Positions 49,534 through 60,697 of a stretch of 64,000 nt of DNA are shown one piece after another (within the stretch, counting starts at the first letter, position 1; every line of letters begins with the position of its first letter). Source of the stretch: Variovorax sp. OV700 (GTDB lineage Bacteria; Pseudomonadota; Gammaproteobacteria; Burkholderiales; Burkholderiaceae_C); NCBI RefSeq assembly GCF_900099805.1, contig NZ_FNDR01000007.1, positions 186,001 to 250,000 of the forward strand, read 5' to 3'. Made by a program: the position numbers and the translations under genes. A model generated the notes under the pieces. The model ran no database searches, was not told the DNA's origin, and saw nothing but the letters and a program-made list of their open reading frames with translations.

Positions 49534-50309
49534 TGAGCGCGCAACACGCACTGGAACTGAAGGCGCTGCGCAAGAATTTCGGCAAGACCGAAATCATCCG
49601 CGGCGTGGACCTGGCGGTAAATGCCGGGGAACGCGTGGCCATCATCGGCCCGAACGGAGCGGGCAAGTCGACGCTGTTCAACCTCATCAGCGGACGGCTG
49701 GCCCCCACCAGCGGCGAAGTGCTGCTGAACGGCGAGCGCATCGACGGCAAGAAGCCCTTCGAGATCAACCGGCTGGGCCTGTCGCGCAGCTTCCAGATCA
49801 CCAACATCTTTCCGAAGCTCAGCGTGTTCGAGAACCTGCGCTGCGGGGTGCTGTGGAGCCTGGGCTACCGCTACACCTTCCTGCGCTTTCTCTCGAACCT
49901 GGACGACGCCAATGCGCGCACCGAAGAGCTCATCAAGCAGATCGGACTGGAACGCAAGCGCGACGTGCACGCGGTGAATCTCACCTATGCCGAGCAGCGT
50001 GCACTCGAAATTGGCGTGACGATCGCCGGCGGCGCTGGCGTCATCCTCCTGGACGAGCCCACGGCCGGCATGAGCAAGACCGAGACCTCGCACTTCATCT
50101 CGCTCATCAAGCACGTCACGGTCGGCAAGACGCTGCTCACGGTCGAGCACGACATGGGCGTGGTCTTCGGCCTGGCCGACAAGATCGCGGTGGTGGTGTA
50201 TGGCGAGGTGATTGCCTTCGACACACCGGCGGCTGTTCGCGCCAATGCGCGGGTGCAGGAGGCTTACCTGGGCTCATCCGTCGCCGATGCACAAGGGGCG
50301 GGACACTGA
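49533..50309 (+). CDS. livG: Branched-chain amino-acid-type ABC ATPase LivG
   Basis: A 258-residue ATPase with canonical Walker A GPNGAGKST, signature region LTYAEQRALEIG (divergent from LSGGQ, with AEQ as in other LivG proteins), Walker B VILLDEPTAGM and switch VEHDM. It drives transport with LivF. Because LivF has an altered Walker A lysine, this subunit may carry most of the hydrolysis. It starts within the livM stop. Confidence 0.9.
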   Translation: MSAQHALELKALRKNFGKTEIIRGVDLAVNAGERVAIIGPNGAGKSTLFNLISGRLAPTSGEVLLNGERIDGKKPFEINRLGLSRSFQITNIFPKLSVFENLRCGVLWSLGYRYTFLRFLSNLDDANARTEELIKQIGLERKRDVHAVNLTYAEQRALEIGVTIAGGAGVILLDEPTAGMSKTETSHFISLIKHVTVGKTLLTVEHDMGVVFGLADKIAVVVYGEVIAFDTPAAVRANARVQEAYLGSSVADAQGAGH

Positions 50310-50310
50310 C

Positions 50311-51006
50311 ATGCTGAAACTTCACGACATCCATGCCTACTACGGCAAGAGCCATGTGCTGCATGGCGTTTCCTTCAACGTCGGGGCGGGCGAGATCGTC
50401 GCGCTGCTGGGCCGCAACGGCTCCGGCCGCTCGACCACCGCCAAGGCCATCATGGGCCTGGTGCATGCCGAGGGCACGCTGCGCTGGAAAGACCAGGACA
50501 TTCTGCGCAGGAAGGCGTACGAAATCGCCCACCTGGGCATCGGCTACGTGCCCGAGAACCGCGACATCTTTCCCAAGCTCACGGTGCACCAGAACCTGCT
50601 CCTGGGGCAGAAGGGCTCGGGCAAGGGCAGCCGCTGGTCGTTCGACGACATGTACGGCATGTTCCCGCGCCTGAAGGAGCGCCAGCACACCGAGGCCGGC
50701 GTGCTCTCGGGTGGCGAGCAGCAGATGCTCACGCTGTGCCGCACGCTCATGGGCGACCCCGACCTGATCATCATCGACGAGCCGACCGAAGGGCTCGCGC
50801 CGAAGATCGTCGAGCTGGTGGGGCAGTACCTGAAGACGCTCAAGAACAAGGGTATTTCGGTGCTGCTGATCGAGCAGAAGCTGACCATTGCAATGCAGAT
50901 CTCCGACCGTGCGCTGGTGATGGGCCACGGCAGCATCGTGTTCGACGGCACACCAGACAGCCTGCGTGCCGATGCGACCACTCGCAAAGAGTGGCTCGAA
51001 GTCTAG
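50311..51006 (+). CDS. livF: Branched-chain amino-acid-type ABC ATPase LivF with altered Walker A
   Basis: A 231-residue ATPase. LSGGEQQML signature, LIIIDEPTEGLAPK Walker B and LLIEQKL switch region are standard. Walker A reads GRNGSGRST, with arginine in place of the invariant lysine that binds ATP phosphates. The codon is CGC within an otherwise normal sequence, so this is not a frameshift. The subunit may bind ATP weakly and rely on LivG. ATG 50311 is one base after the livG stop. Confidence 0.9.
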   Translation: MLKLHDIHAYYGKSHVLHGVSFNVGAGEIVALLGRNGSGRSTTAKAIMGLVHAEGTLRWKDQDILRRKAYEIAHLGIGYVPENRDIFPKLTVHQNLLLGQKGSGKGSRWSFDDMYGMFPRLKERQHTEAGVLSGGEQQMLTLCRTLMGDPDLIIIDEPTEGLAPKIVELVGQYLKTLKNKGISVLLIEQKLTIAMQISDRALVMGHGSIVFDGTPDSLRADATTRKEWLEV

Positions 51007-51053
51007 GGCTTGCCCCCAGGCTTCGCGCACACGCTTTTTCCACCCCCGCTCGG

Positions 51054-51107
51054 GGGGCAACACCAGCGGCCCGGCAGAGCCGGTTCCGTGGTGTTCCTGG
51101 AACGGGC
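51054..51107 (+). repeat. 54-bp Comamonadaceae-type intergenic repeat, copy 1
   Basis: GGGGCAACACCAGCGGCCCG begins a 54-base unit that matches 56117-56170 in 50 of 54 positions. A palindromic core (GCCCGG and CCGG arms) and a preceding CCCCC block make it hairpin-prone. It lies directly after livF. Confidence 0.85.
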
Positions 51108-51150
51108 TGTAACCTTTAATGAGTCTTGTCTCGGCAGCGACTGCGTGCCA

Positions 51151-51178
51151 TTGTGAGGCCACGCGAAACGCCTAGAAT
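51151..51178 (+). promoter_or_regulatory. Promoter of the FadJ-like gene
   Basis: TTGTGA (51151-51156) and TAGAAT (51173-51178), 16 bases apart, lie 59 bases upstream of the start codon, with a T/C-rich leader between. Confidence 0.55.
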
Positions 51179-51237
51179 CCTCGAAAAAGAACACTCGTGC
51201 TTTTTCTTCTTTTTCTTCACACACCAAGGAACGCAGC

Positions 51238-53343
51238 ATGACGGCTGAATACAAAGTGCTCGGCGATGTCGCCGTGATCACACTGACCAACCCGCCGGTC
51301 AACGGTCTCGGTTTTTCGACCCGCATCGGCATCACCGATGGGCTGTCGAAAGCCAATGCCGACGACGCCGTCAAGGCCATCGTCATCACGGGCGCAGGCA
51401 AGGCCTTCTCGGGCGGTGCGGACATCAAGGAATTCGGCACGCCCAAGGCGCTGCAGGAGCCCAACCTGCTGAGCGTGATCCTCGCGCTGGAAGCTTCGCC
51501 CAAGCCCATCGTTGCGGCCATTCACTCGGTGTGCATGGGCGGCGGCCTCGAGCTGGCCCTGGGCTGCCATTACCGCGTCGCGGCTCCCGGTACCAGCGTC
51601 GCGCTGCCTGAAGTCAAGCTCGGCCTCATTCCCGGCGCCGGCGGCACGCAGCGCCTGCCGCGCGTGCTGGGCGTGGAAACCGCGCTCAACATGATCGTGA
51701 GCGGCGAGTCCGTCAAGAGCGAACTGCTGGCCAGCCTGCCGGGGCAGAAGCTGTTCGACAAGCTCGCGGCCTCGCCCGAGTCGGTGTTCGAAGAAGCTAT
51801 TGCATTCGCCAAGAGCGTGGCCGGCAAGACCGGCGACGCATTGCCGCTGGTGCGCAACCTGCCGTGCAAGCATCCGCAAGGCGACGCCTACTTCCAGTTC
51901 GCCAAGAACATGGTCGGCGGCATGTCGAAGAACTACCCTGCGCCGCTGCAGTGCGTGGAGGCCGTGCAAGCCGCCACCAAGATGAAGTTCGACGCCGGCA
52001 TGGCCGAAGAGCGCCGGATCTTCACCTCGCTGATGTTCACGCCCGAATCTCTGGCGCTGCGCCACCTGTTCATGGCCGAGCGCGCGGCCTCCAAGATCCC
52101 CGACGTGGCCGACGACACGCCCAAGCGCGAAGTCAAGTCGGTCGGCGTGATCGGCGCCGGCACCATGGGCGGCGGCATCTCGATGAACTTCCTGAACGCG
52201 GGCATCCCCGTCAAGATTCTCGAGATGAAGCAGGAAGCCCTCGACCGCGGCATTGCCACCATCAAGAAGAACTACGAATCGCAGGTCAAGAAAGGCAAGC
52301 TCAAGCAGGACAAGTACGAGCAGCGCATGGCTCTCTTGAGCACCACGCTGAGCTACGACGACCTGAAGGATGCCGACCTGATCATCGAAGCCGTGTTCGA
52401 GGAACTCGGCGTGAAAGAGAAGGTGTTCAAGGAACTCGACCGCGTCGCCAAGAAGGGCGCCATCCTGGCTTCCAACACCTCGACGCTCGACGTCGACAAG
52501 ATCGCCTCGTTCACCGACCGTCCGCAGGACGTGGTCGGCATGCACTTCTTCAGCCCCGCCAACGTGATGAAGCTGCTCGAAGTGGTGCGCGGCAAGGAAA
52601 CGGCCAAGGACGTTCTCGCCACCGTTATGGACATTGGCAAGAAGATCAAGAAGACGGCCGTGGTCTCGGGCGTGTGCGACGGCTTCATCGGCAACCGCAT
52701 GATCGAGCAGTACTCGCGCCAAGCAGGCTTCCTGCTGGACGAAGGCGCCACGCCGCAGCAGGTCGACAAGGCCGTCGAGAAGTTCGGCTTTGCCATGGGC
52801 CCGTTCCGCATGGGCGACCTGGCCGGCAACGACATCGGCTGGGCGATTCGCAAGCGCCGTGCCGTGGAGTATCCCGACATGAAGTACAGCCGCACGGCCG
52901 ACAAGCTGTGCGAGCTGGGCCGCTTCGGCCAGAAGACCGGGGCAGGGTGGTACGACTACCAGGCCGGCAAGCGCGACGCAATTCCGTCGGAGCTCGTCAA
53001 CAAGATGATCGAGGATCACCGCAAGGAACTGGGCATCACGCCGCGCAAGATTTCCGATGAAGAGATCGTTCAGCGCCTGGTTTACGCGCTGGTGAACGAA
53101 GGCGCGCACATCCTCGAAGATGGAATCGCGTCCAAGTCCGGCGACATCGACATGGTGTACCTCACCGGCTACGGCTTCCCGATCTGGCGCGGCGGCCCGA
53201 TGCACTACGCATCGCAGGTCGGCCTGTACAACGTCGCCGAAACCATGAAGCGCTTTGCCAAGAACCCGCGCGACGACGCCGAGTTCTGGCAGCCCGCGCC
53301 GCTGATCCAGAAGCTGGCCGCCGAAGGCAAGCAGTTCAGCTGA
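51238..53343 (+). CDS. fadJ: Bifunctional enoyl-CoA hydratase/3-hydroxyacyl-CoA dehydrogenase
   Basis: A 701-residue FadJ/FadB-like beta-oxidation enzyme. The crotonase half includes [12 protein letters not shown] and [17 protein letters not shown] (oxyanion hole) and [20 protein letters not shown] (catalytic Glu). The dehydrogenase half starts with [20 protein letters not shown] near residue 302, followed by the two 3HCDH domains with [15 protein letters not shown]. It hydrates enoyl-CoA and oxidises 3-hydroxyacyl-CoA with NAD. Own promoter; the symbol reflects family, not proven orthology. Confidence 0.88.
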   Translation: MTAEYKVLGDVAVITLTNPPVNGLGFSTRIGITDGLSKANADDAVKAIVITGAGKAFSGGADIKEFGTPKALQEPNLLSVILALEASPKPIVAAIHSVCMGGGLELALGCHYRVAAPGTSVALPEVKLGLIPGAGGTQRLPRVLGVETALNMIVSGESVKSELLASLPGQKLFDKLAASPESVFEEAIAFAKSVAGKTGDALPLVRNLPCKHPQGDAYFQFAKNMVGGMSKNYPAPLQCVEAVQAATKMKFDAGMAEERRIFTSLMFTPESLALRHLFMAERAASKIPDVADDTPKREVKSVGVIGAGTMGGGISMNFLNAGIPVKILEMKQEALDRGIATIKKNYESQVKKGKLKQDKYEQRMALLSTTLSYDDLKDADLIIEAVFEELGVKEKVFKELDRVAKKGAILASNTSTLDVDKIASFTDRPQDVVGMHFFSPANVMKLLEVVRGKETAKDVLATVMDIGKKIKKTAVVSGVCDGFIGNRMIEQYSRQAGFLLDEGATPQQVDKAVEKFGFAMGPFRMGDLAGNDIGWAIRKRRAVEYPDMKYSRTADKLCELGRFGQKTGAGWYDYQAGKRDAIPSELVNKMIEDHRKELGITPRKISDEEIVQRLVYALVNEGAHILEDGIASKSGDIDMVYLTGYGFPIWRGGPMHYASQVGLYNVAETMKRFAKNPRDDAEFWQPAPLIQKLAAEGKQFS

Positions 53344-53369
53344 CAGCAGATCCGGGACCCTGACCGCCT

Positions 53370-54845
53370 ATGTTGAAACGCATCTTTCTCGGGCTGCTGC
53401 TGGTGCTCATGGCACTGGTAGCTGCCGTGGCGGTCAAGACCTGGCGCACGCCGTCGCAGCAACTGGCGGTGGCGCCAGTGCCCAAGATCGAGATCGACGT
53501 GCAGGCTGCCGCAAAGCGGCTGGCCGGCGCGATTCCGATCCGGACCGTTTCGAGCCTCGACGACCCGGCCGGGAACCTGGCCGAATTCGACAAGCTGCAT
53601 GCCTATCTCGCGCAGCAGTTTCCCAAGCTTCACGCCACCCTCAAGAAAGAAGTGGTCGGCCAGCGGGCGCTGCTCTATACATGGACCGGCACCGATCCCG
53701 CGACCAAGCCCATCGCGCTGATGGCGCACCAGGACATGGTGCCGATTGCGCCCGGCACCGAGAAGGCGTGGACAGTCGACCCCTTCGCGGGTGAGATCAA
53801 AGACGGCTACGTCTGGGGCCGCGGCACGCTCGACAACAAGGGCAACCTGTTCGCGCAGATGGAAGCCATCGAGTTGTTGATCACGAGCGGCTTCAAGCCG
53901 AGGCAGACCGTCTACCTCGTGATGGGCGACGACGAAGAGGTGAGCGGCCTGCGCGGCGGGCTGCCGATTGCCGAACTGCTCAAGTCGCGCAACGTGCGGC
54001 TGGACTGGGTGCTCGACGAAGGCCTGCTGATCCTGGACGGCGTGCTGCCGGGATTGTCGAAGCCCGCGGCGCTCATCGGCCTTGCGGAGAAGGGCTACGG
54101 CACCTTCTTTCTATCGCTCGACACCGCCCCCGGCCATTCGTCGATGCCGCCGCAGCGCAGTGCCATCGGCAGCATGAGCGCCGCACTGGCGCGGCTCGAA
54201 GCCACGCCCATGCCCGGCGCCATCCAGGGTGTGGCCGCCCAGATGTTCGGCGCGCTCGCGCCTGAGATGGGCGGCGTCAACCGTGTGATGCTGTCCAACC
54301 TGTGGCTCACCGAGCCGCTGGTGCGCGGTCAGCTCGAAAAGAGCCCGAGCAGCAACGCCATGCTGCGTACGACCACGGCGCTCACCATCGTGCGTGCCGG
54401 CAACAAGGACAACGTTCTGCCAGGCCGGGCCGAGGCGGCAGTCAACTTCCGCATCCTGCCGGGCGACACCATCGACAGCGTGGAGGCGCACCTGCGCAAG
54501 GCGCTGGGCAACGACGAGATCAAGATCAAGCGCTACCCGGGCAACTCCGAGCCATCGCCCGTGTCGCCGACCGACAGCACCGGCTACCGTGCCATCCAGC
54601 AGGCGGTGCGCCAGTCGTTCCCGGATGTGGTGGTGGCCCCCGGTCTCATGACGGCCGCCACAGACTCGCGCCACTTCAGCCTGGTGAGCGATGCGGTCTA
54701 CCGCTTCTCGCCATTCCGCATGAAGAGCGAAGACCTGGCCCGTTTCCATGGCACCAACGAACGCGTGGCCATCTCCAACTACGGCGAGATGATCGGCTTC
54801 TATCACCAGCTCCTGCGCAACACCAACGCCGCGCCGGCGCAATGA
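53370..54845 (+). CDS. M20-family metallopeptidase, membrane-anchored
   Basis: A 491-residue dizinc hydrolase. An N-terminal hydrophobic segment (residues 5-22) anchors or exports it. [18 protein letters not shown] and GDDEEVSG supply His, Asp and Glu ligands. A dimerisation domain follows, and [10 protein letters not shown] supplies the last histidine. Pattern close to the PM20D1 branch, which forms or splits N-acyl amino acids. The position between a beta-oxidation enzyme and a thiolase would suit release of fatty acids from N-acyl amino acids. Confidence 0.82.
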   Translation: MLKRIFLGLLLVLMALVAAVAVKTWRTPSQQLAVAPVPKIEIDVQAAAKRLAGAIPIRTVSSLDDPAGNLAEFDKLHAYLAQQFPKLHATLKKEVVGQRALLYTWTGTDPATKPIALMAHQDMVPIAPGTEKAWTVDPFAGEIKDGYVWGRGTLDNKGNLFAQMEAIELLITSGFKPRQTVYLVMGDDEEVSGLRGGLPIAELLKSRNVRLDWVLDEGLLILDGVLPGLSKPAALIGLAEKGYGTFFLSLDTAPGHSSMPPQRSAIGSMSAALARLEATPMPGAIQGVAAQMFGALAPEMGGVNRVMLSNLWLTEPLVRGQLEKSPSSNAMLRTTTALTIVRAGNKDNVLPGRAEAAVNFRILPGDTIDSVEAHLRKALGNDEIKIKRYPGNSEPSPVSPTDSTGYRAIQQAVRQSFPDVVVAPGLMTAATDSRHFSLVSDAVYRFSPFRMKSEDLARFHGTNERVAISNYGEMIGFYHQLLRNTNAAPAQ

Positions 54846-54888
54846 CGACAACAACCCTCTTTCCCTTCCATCTTCAAAGGACCTCACC

Positions 54889-56064
<1,176 letters not shown>

Positions 56065-56116
56065 CTCTCCCCCAGGCTGCGGCGCACTGCGTGCCGCCTT
56101 CGCCAACCCCCTTCCG

Positions 56117-56170
56117 GGGGCAACACCAGCGGCCCGGCTGAGCCGGTTCCGCGGTGTTCCACGAACGGGC
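56117..56170 (+). repeat. 54-bp Comamonadaceae-type intergenic repeat, copy 2
   Basis: Second copy of the unit at 51054-51107, same orientation, four mismatches. It follows the thiolase gene, so the two copies enclose the three-gene FadJ-peptidase-thiolase block. Confidence 0.85.
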
Positions 56171-56234
56171 CTGGCTTTGCCGGCCGACGAGCGCTACCGT
56201 TCGAAGTCGGTAGCCTCAACATCAAGATCCGATC

Positions 56235-58145
56235 ATGAGCTTGCGTCCCACCCTCGACTTCCTGCTCTACGACTGGCTCGACGCCGAGTCGCTCAACCAG
56301 CGGGAGCGCTTTGCCGATCATTCGCGCGAGACCTTCGATGCGGTGCTGGACACCTGCGAACGCATCGCGCGCGAAAAGTACGCGCCAGCCAATCGCATCG
56401 TCGATACGCAGGAGCCGCATTTCGACGGCGAGAAGGTCGTCTTGCCGCAGGCCACGCACGATGCGCACAAGGCGTTTGTCGAATCCGGAATGATGAGTGC
56501 GGCGCAGGACTACGACATTGGCGGCATGCAGCTGCCCTACACGCTGCAGGCCGCGGCCAACGGCTTCTTCGCGATGGCATCGGTGAGCATCGGCTCGAAC
56601 ATGCTCACCAGCGGCAACGCCAACCTGCTGATGGTGCACGGCACCGAAATGCAGAAAGAGGTGTTCGCCAAGAACGAATTTTCAGGCCGCTGGGCGGGCA
56701 CCATGTGCCTCTCCGAACCGCAGGCCGGATCGTCGCTGAGCGACGTGGCCACGCGCGCCGTACCCGACGGCGCCGACTATCAGAACGACCCGCTCGGGCC
56801 ACGCTATCGGCTCACGGGCAACAAGATGTGGATCTCGGCCGGCGATCATGAGCTGACCGAGAACATCGTGCACATCGTGCTTGCCAAGATTCCCGACGCC
56901 AGCGGCAAGCTGGTGCCCGGCACGCGCGGCATCTCGCTGTTCATCGTGCCGAAGTGGCTGGTGAACGTGGAGAACCCTCACCCCGGCCCTCTACCGCAGG
57001 CGGGAGAGGGGGAAGCCGGCAGCGTGAAAGTCACGCTGGGCGGCAGGAACGACGTGGCGCTGGCGGGCCTCAACCACAAGCTGGGCTGGCGCGGCACCAC
57101 CAACACGCTGCTGAATTTCGGCGAGGGCAAGTACCCGGTCGGCGGCAAGGCGGGCGCGGTGGGCTACCTTGTCGGCGAGCCCGGCAAAGGCCTGCACTGC
57201 ATGTTCCACATGATGAACGAGGCGCGCATCGGCGTCGGCACGGCCGCCACCATGCTGGGCATGGCCGGCTACTACGCCTCGCTCGACTACGCAAAGACCC
57301 GGCCGCAGGGCCGGCTCGTGAAGAAGCCCGAGGCGGGCGCCGGCAGCCAGGTCGTGAAGGACTCGGCCAGCCCGCAGGTGCGCATCATCGAGCACGCCGA
57401 CGTGCGGCGCATGCTGCTCGCGCAAAAGGCGTACTGCGAAGGCGCGCTGGCGCTGGAGCTGTACTGCGCCCGGCTGGTCGACGAGCAGAAGACCGGCGGT
57501 GCAGAGGCTGCGGACGACGCGCGCCTGCTGCTCGAGGTGCTCACGCCCATTGCCAAAAGCTGGCCCAGCGAGTGGTGCCTGGAAGCCAATTCGCTGGCCA
57601 TCCAGGTGCACGGCGGCTACGGCTACACGCGCGACTTTCCGGTGGAGCAGTATTGGCGCGACAACCGCCTGAACATGCTCCACGAGGGCACCCACGGCAT
57701 TCAGGCCGCCGACCTGCTGGGCCGCAAGGTGCTGATGGAAAAAGGCCGGGGCCTGCAATTGCTGGCCGGCCGCATCACCGACACCATCGGCCGCGCAACC
57801 AAGGTGCCCGCGCTCGCGGCCCACGCAAAGGCGTTGGGCGCCGCGCTACAACGCATCGGCAGGGCCACCGAGGCCGCCTGGTCCACCGGCGACCCGGCCG
57901 ACGCGCTCGCCAACGCCGTGCCCTACATGCAGGCATTCGGCCATACCGTGCTGGCCTGGATCTGGCTGGACGTGGCGCGGCGCGCACTGGAAATCGACGC
58001 AGAAAAGGCGAGGGCGGTAACAGCTGGCAAGATTGGCGCCACGGACTACTTCTTCCACTACGAGCTGCCGAAAATCGGCGCCTGGCTCAACGTGGTCGAG
58101 AGCCGCGACCCCACCTGTACAGCATTGCCCGAGGACGCCTTTTGA
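56235..58145 (+). CDS. Acyl-CoA dehydrogenase (DmdC-like) with REP-encoded insert
   Basis: A 636-residue flavoprotein of the large acyl-CoA dehydrogenase branch that includes methylthiopropionyl-CoA dehydrogenase DmdC. GTMCLSEPQAGSSLSD is the FAD-binding segment, and VHGGYGYTRDFPVEQYWRD and LHEGTHGIQAADLLGRK are core C-terminal motifs. An extra C-terminal domain follows from about residue 490. At about residues 248-260 the translation reads NPHPGPLPQAGEGE, the product of an in-frame REP-like hairpin, which makes the protein longer than usual. Starts ATG 56235 after a weak site. Confidence 0.88.
   Translation: MSLRPTLDFLLYDWLDAESLNQRERFADHSRETFDAVLDTCERIAREKYAPANRIVDTQEPHFDGEKVVLPQATHDAHKAFVESGMMSAAQDYDIGGMQLPYTLQAAANGFFAMASVSIGSNMLTSGNANLLMVHGTEMQKEVFAKNEFSGRWAGTMCLSEPQAGSSLSDVATRAVPDGADYQNDPLGPRYRLTGNKMWISAGDHELTENIVHIVLAKIPDASGKLVPGTRGISLFIVPKWLVNVENPHPGPLPQAGEGEAGSVKVTLGGRNDVALAGLNHKLGWRGTTNTLLNFGEGKYPVGGKAGAVGYLVGEPGKGLHCMFHMMNEARIGVGTAATMLGMAGYYASLDYAKTRPQGRLVKKPEAGAGSQVVKDSASPQVRIIEHADVRRMLLAQKAYCEGALALELYCARLVDEQKTGGAEAADDARLLLEVLTPIAKSWPSEWCLEANSLAIQVHGGYGYTRDFPVEQYWRDNRLNMLHEGTHGIQAADLLGRKVLMEKGRGLQLLAGRITDTIGRATKVPALAAHAKALGAALQRIGRATEAAWSTGDPADALANAVPYMQAFGHTVLAWIWLDVARRALEIDAEKARAVTAGKIGATDYFFHYELPKIGAWLNVVESRDPTCTALPEDAF
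56974..57012 (+). repeat. REP-like hairpin, copy 3 (in frame inside acyl-CoA dehydrogenase gene)
   Basis: ACCCTCACCCC then GGCCCTCTACCGC and GCGGGAGAGGG form an imperfect stem in the same orientation as copy 1. It lies in a loop region that is short in relatives, and keeps the frame open. Confidence 0.85.
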
Positions 58146-58147
58146 CA

Positions 58148-58384
58148 ATGGCCAACGCCGCTCCCAACAACACCCCGAATCCCGTCAAGCCCCCGAAGCC
58201 GCACGCCCGGCTCGAGAAGTGGATCTGGATCCTGATCTACGGCGGCCTGTTTCTCGTGATCCTCGGCATTGCCACGGGCCGCACCGAGCCGGCGATCGGC
58301 TGGTCGATGGCCGTGCCGGGGGGCGTGATCGCCCTCGTGGGCTTCGTGCTCATCTACGTGCGTTCGCGCCTCAATGACAAATAA
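58148..58384 (+). CDS. Small two-helix membrane protein
   Basis: A 78-residue protein with a Pro/Asn-rich N-terminus (about 20 residues), a first helix WIWILIYGGLFLVILGIATG and a second helix VPGGVIALVGFVLIYVRS. It begins three bases after the acyl-CoA dehydrogenase stop, so it is co-transcribed. No function known; the compact positive tail suggests an inner-membrane protein. Confidence 0.72.
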   Translation: MANAAPNNTPNPVKPPKPHARLEKWIWILIYGGLFLVILGIATGRTEPAIGWSMAVPGGVIALVGFVLIYVRSRLNDK

Positions 58385-58450
58385 GGAAGGCGGGACCATG
58401 CTGAGTTCGGAACATCGGCGCAGTGCGCAAATCGCGCCAAAGTGCGGACT

Positions 58451-59848
58451 ATGAAATCTGAACTCCGTGCGCCCGACGCCAAGGCCACTCCGGCCGATCG
58501 GCGGGCATTCGGGCGCGCACAGCGTGCGCACTTTCCGCTCGGCCAGTGGGCACAGGCGCCCAAGCCAGATGCGGCAGGCCGCAGCCCGCTCGGCTGGTTG
58601 AAGGCGTCCAACCGCGGCCGGGTGCCCGAACTGGTGCCGGTCCGCCATGGCCGCATGCTGGCCACGCCGTTCACCTTCTACCGCGGTGCCGCCAGCCTGA
58701 TGGCGAACGACCTGGCCAGGTTGCCGCACAGCGGCATCGCGACGCAGCTGTGCGGCGATGCGCACCTCGCGAACTTCGGCTTCTTCGCCAGCCCCGAGCG
58801 CTCGCTGGTCTTCGACATCAACGACTTCGACGAAACCCTGCAGGGTCCTTTCGACTGGGATGTGCGCCGGCTCGCCACCTCGTTTGTCGTGGCCGCGCGC
58901 GATCTGGGCTTCAAGCCGCGCACCGGGCGCGACGCGGTCCGGCAACTCGCCGAGGCGTACCGTGACCGCATGCGCCGCTTTGCGCGCATGGACACGCTGG
59001 AAGCCTGGTACGCGCGCCTCACGTCTCAAACGCTGCTGAAACTCGGCGCCGAGGATGCGACCGAGCTCTCAGTCATCAAGAAGGCCCGGCGCAGCACCTC
59101 GCGCGTGTTTGCCGAAGAGGCGACGGAGATGGTTGAGGGCCGCCTGATGGTGCGCGACCGTCCGCCGTTCGTCTATCACGACGCCAAGGCCACCGCACGG
59201 GAGATCGGCCGCTTTCGCTCCGGATTGCCGGCGTTCCTGGCGCAGTACCGCGCCAGCCTTCCACCCGAACGCCAGCGGCTGTTCGATCGCTATGAGCTGC
59301 ACGACGTTGCGGTTCTGACGCCTGGCGTCGGCTCGGTGGGCCGGCGTTGCTTCCTGTTGCTGCTGGTGGCCGACCAGGCCCATCCCCTGTTCCTGCAATG
59401 CAAGGAAGCCGGCGAATCGGTGTTGGAAGCCCATCTGGGCTCGGCGCCGCAACCGAACTCTCCCGGCCAGCGCGTGGTGCAGGGGCAGCGGCTGGCGCAA
59501 GCCGCCAGCGACGTTTTCCTCGGCTGGGCCGAGGAATCCGGCGGACGCGGTTTTTATGTGCGCCAGCTGCGCGACATGAAAGCTTCCTACAAGCTCGAAG
59601 ACTTCAAGCCGGTCGATCTCGTCGAGTTTGCCGAGGCCTGCGGCTACAGCCTGGCGCGTGCGCATGCCAAGGGCGGCGACGCCTGGGCCATTGCCGGTTA
59701 CCTCGGGCGCTCCAAGACATTCAACACCGCGCTCGCGGACTTTGCCGAGGCCTATGCCGACGTCAACCAGGCCGACTGGCGCCAGCTGAAAAAAGCAGTG
59801 GCGTCGGGCAAGCTCGCCGCCGTCAAAGCCGTTGGCGACGCCTCGTAG
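58451..59848 (+). CDS. DUF2252 protein, kinase-like
   Basis: A 465-residue cytoplasmic protein of the DUF2252 family. CGDAHLANFGFF and FDINDFDETLQGPFDWDVRR look like the catalytic HGDxxxxN and metal-binding Asp motifs of aminoglycoside-phosphotransferase-type kinases. FTFYRGAASLMANDLA near residue 75 and FYVRQLRDMKAS near residue 360 are further family blocks. Substrate unknown. The ATG at 58451 is preferred to the GTG nine bases earlier; no strong ribosome site is seen. The gene sits alone between lipid-metabolism genes. Confidence 0.78.
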   Translation: MKSELRAPDAKATPADRRAFGRAQRAHFPLGQWAQAPKPDAAGRSPLGWLKASNRGRVPELVPVRHGRMLATPFTFYRGAASLMANDLARLPHSGIATQLCGDAHLANFGFFASPERSLVFDINDFDETLQGPFDWDVRRLATSFVVAARDLGFKPRTGRDAVRQLAEAYRDRMRRFARMDTLEAWYARLTSQTLLKLGAEDATELSVIKKARRSTSRVFAEEATEMVEGRLMVRDRPPFVYHDAKATAREIGRFRSGLPAFLAQYRASLPPERQRLFDRYELHDVAVLTPGVGSVGRRCFLLLLVADQAHPLFLQCKEAGESVLEAHLGSAPQPNSPGQRVVQGQRLAQAASDVFLGWAEESGGRGFYVRQLRDMKASYKLEDFKPVDLVEFAEACGYSLARAHAKGGDAWAIAGYLGRSKTFNTALADFAEAYADVNQADWRQLKKAVASGKLAAVKAVGDAS

Positions 59849-59901
59849 CGGCGGCAGGCAGGCCACCAATCCTTCTTTCACATGTTTCGGAGACAACAGA
59901 C

Positions 59902-60696
59902 ATGACACCCCGCACCACCAAGCAACTTTTCGACCTCACCGGCAAGACCGCTCTCATCACCGGCGGCTCGCGCGGCCTGGGCCTCCAGATGGCGCATTCG
60001 CTGGGAGAAGCCGGCGCGAGGATCATGCTGAGTTCACGCAAGGCCGAAGACCTGGAACAGGCCGCAGCCGAGCTGCAATCCGCCGGCATCGACGCGCGCT
60101 GGATTGCGGCCGACTGCTCGAAGGAAGAAGACACGCGCCGCCTGGCCGACGAAACGCTGCAGCGCATGGGCGCGATCGACATCCTCGTCAACAACGCGGG
60201 TGCCAGCTGGGGTGCCCCGGCCGAGAGCCATCCGGTCGAGGCCTGGGACAAGGTGATGAACCTCAACGTGCGCGGCTACTTCATCCTGTCGCAGCACGTC
60301 GCCAACGGCTACATGATTCCAAAGAAGACCGGCCGCATCATCAACATCGCCTCGATCGCCGGCCTCAACGGCAATCCGCCCGAGATGCAGACGCTGGCCT
60401 ACAACACCTCCAAAACGGCGGTGATCGGCTTCACGCGCACGCTCGCGGCCGAATGGGGCCGCTACAACATCAACGTGAACGCGATCTGCCCGGGGTTCTT
60501 CATGACGAAGATGGCCGCCGGCCTGATCAAGTCGCTGGGCGAAGAAAAAATGGCCTCGCACGCGCCGCTCGGCCGCCTGGGCGACGAGGAAGACCTGAAG
60601 GGCATCGCGCTGCTGTACGCCAGCGATGCCGGCAAGCACATCACCGGCCAGTGGCTGGCGGTCGACGGGGGCGTCAGCGTGGTGCTCGGTGCTTGA
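59902..60696 (+). CDS. SDR-family oxidoreductase (FabG-like)
   Basis: A 264-residue short-chain dehydrogenase. TGGSRGLGLQMAHSLGEAGA binds NAD(P), ILVNNAGASWG is the second motif, NIASIAG carries the serine and YNTSK the Tyr/Lys catalytic pair. PGFFMTKMAAG and ITGQWLAVDGG close the site. It could act on a 3-hydroxyacyl substrate given its neighbours. ATG 59902 follows GGAGACAAC. The next gene starts one base after its stop. Confidence 0.87.
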   Translation: MTPRTTKQLFDLTGKTALITGGSRGLGLQMAHSLGEAGARIMLSSRKAEDLEQAAAELQSAGIDARWIAADCSKEEDTRRLADETLQRMGAIDILVNNAGASWGAPAESHPVEAWDKVMNLNVRGYFILSQHVANGYMIPKKTGRIINIASIAGLNGNPPEMQTLAYNTSKTAVIGFTRTLAAEWGRYNINVNAICPGFFMTKMAAGLIKSLGEEKMASHAPLGRLGDEEDLKGIALLYASDAGKHITGQWLAVDGGVSVVLGA

Positions 60697-60697
60697 A

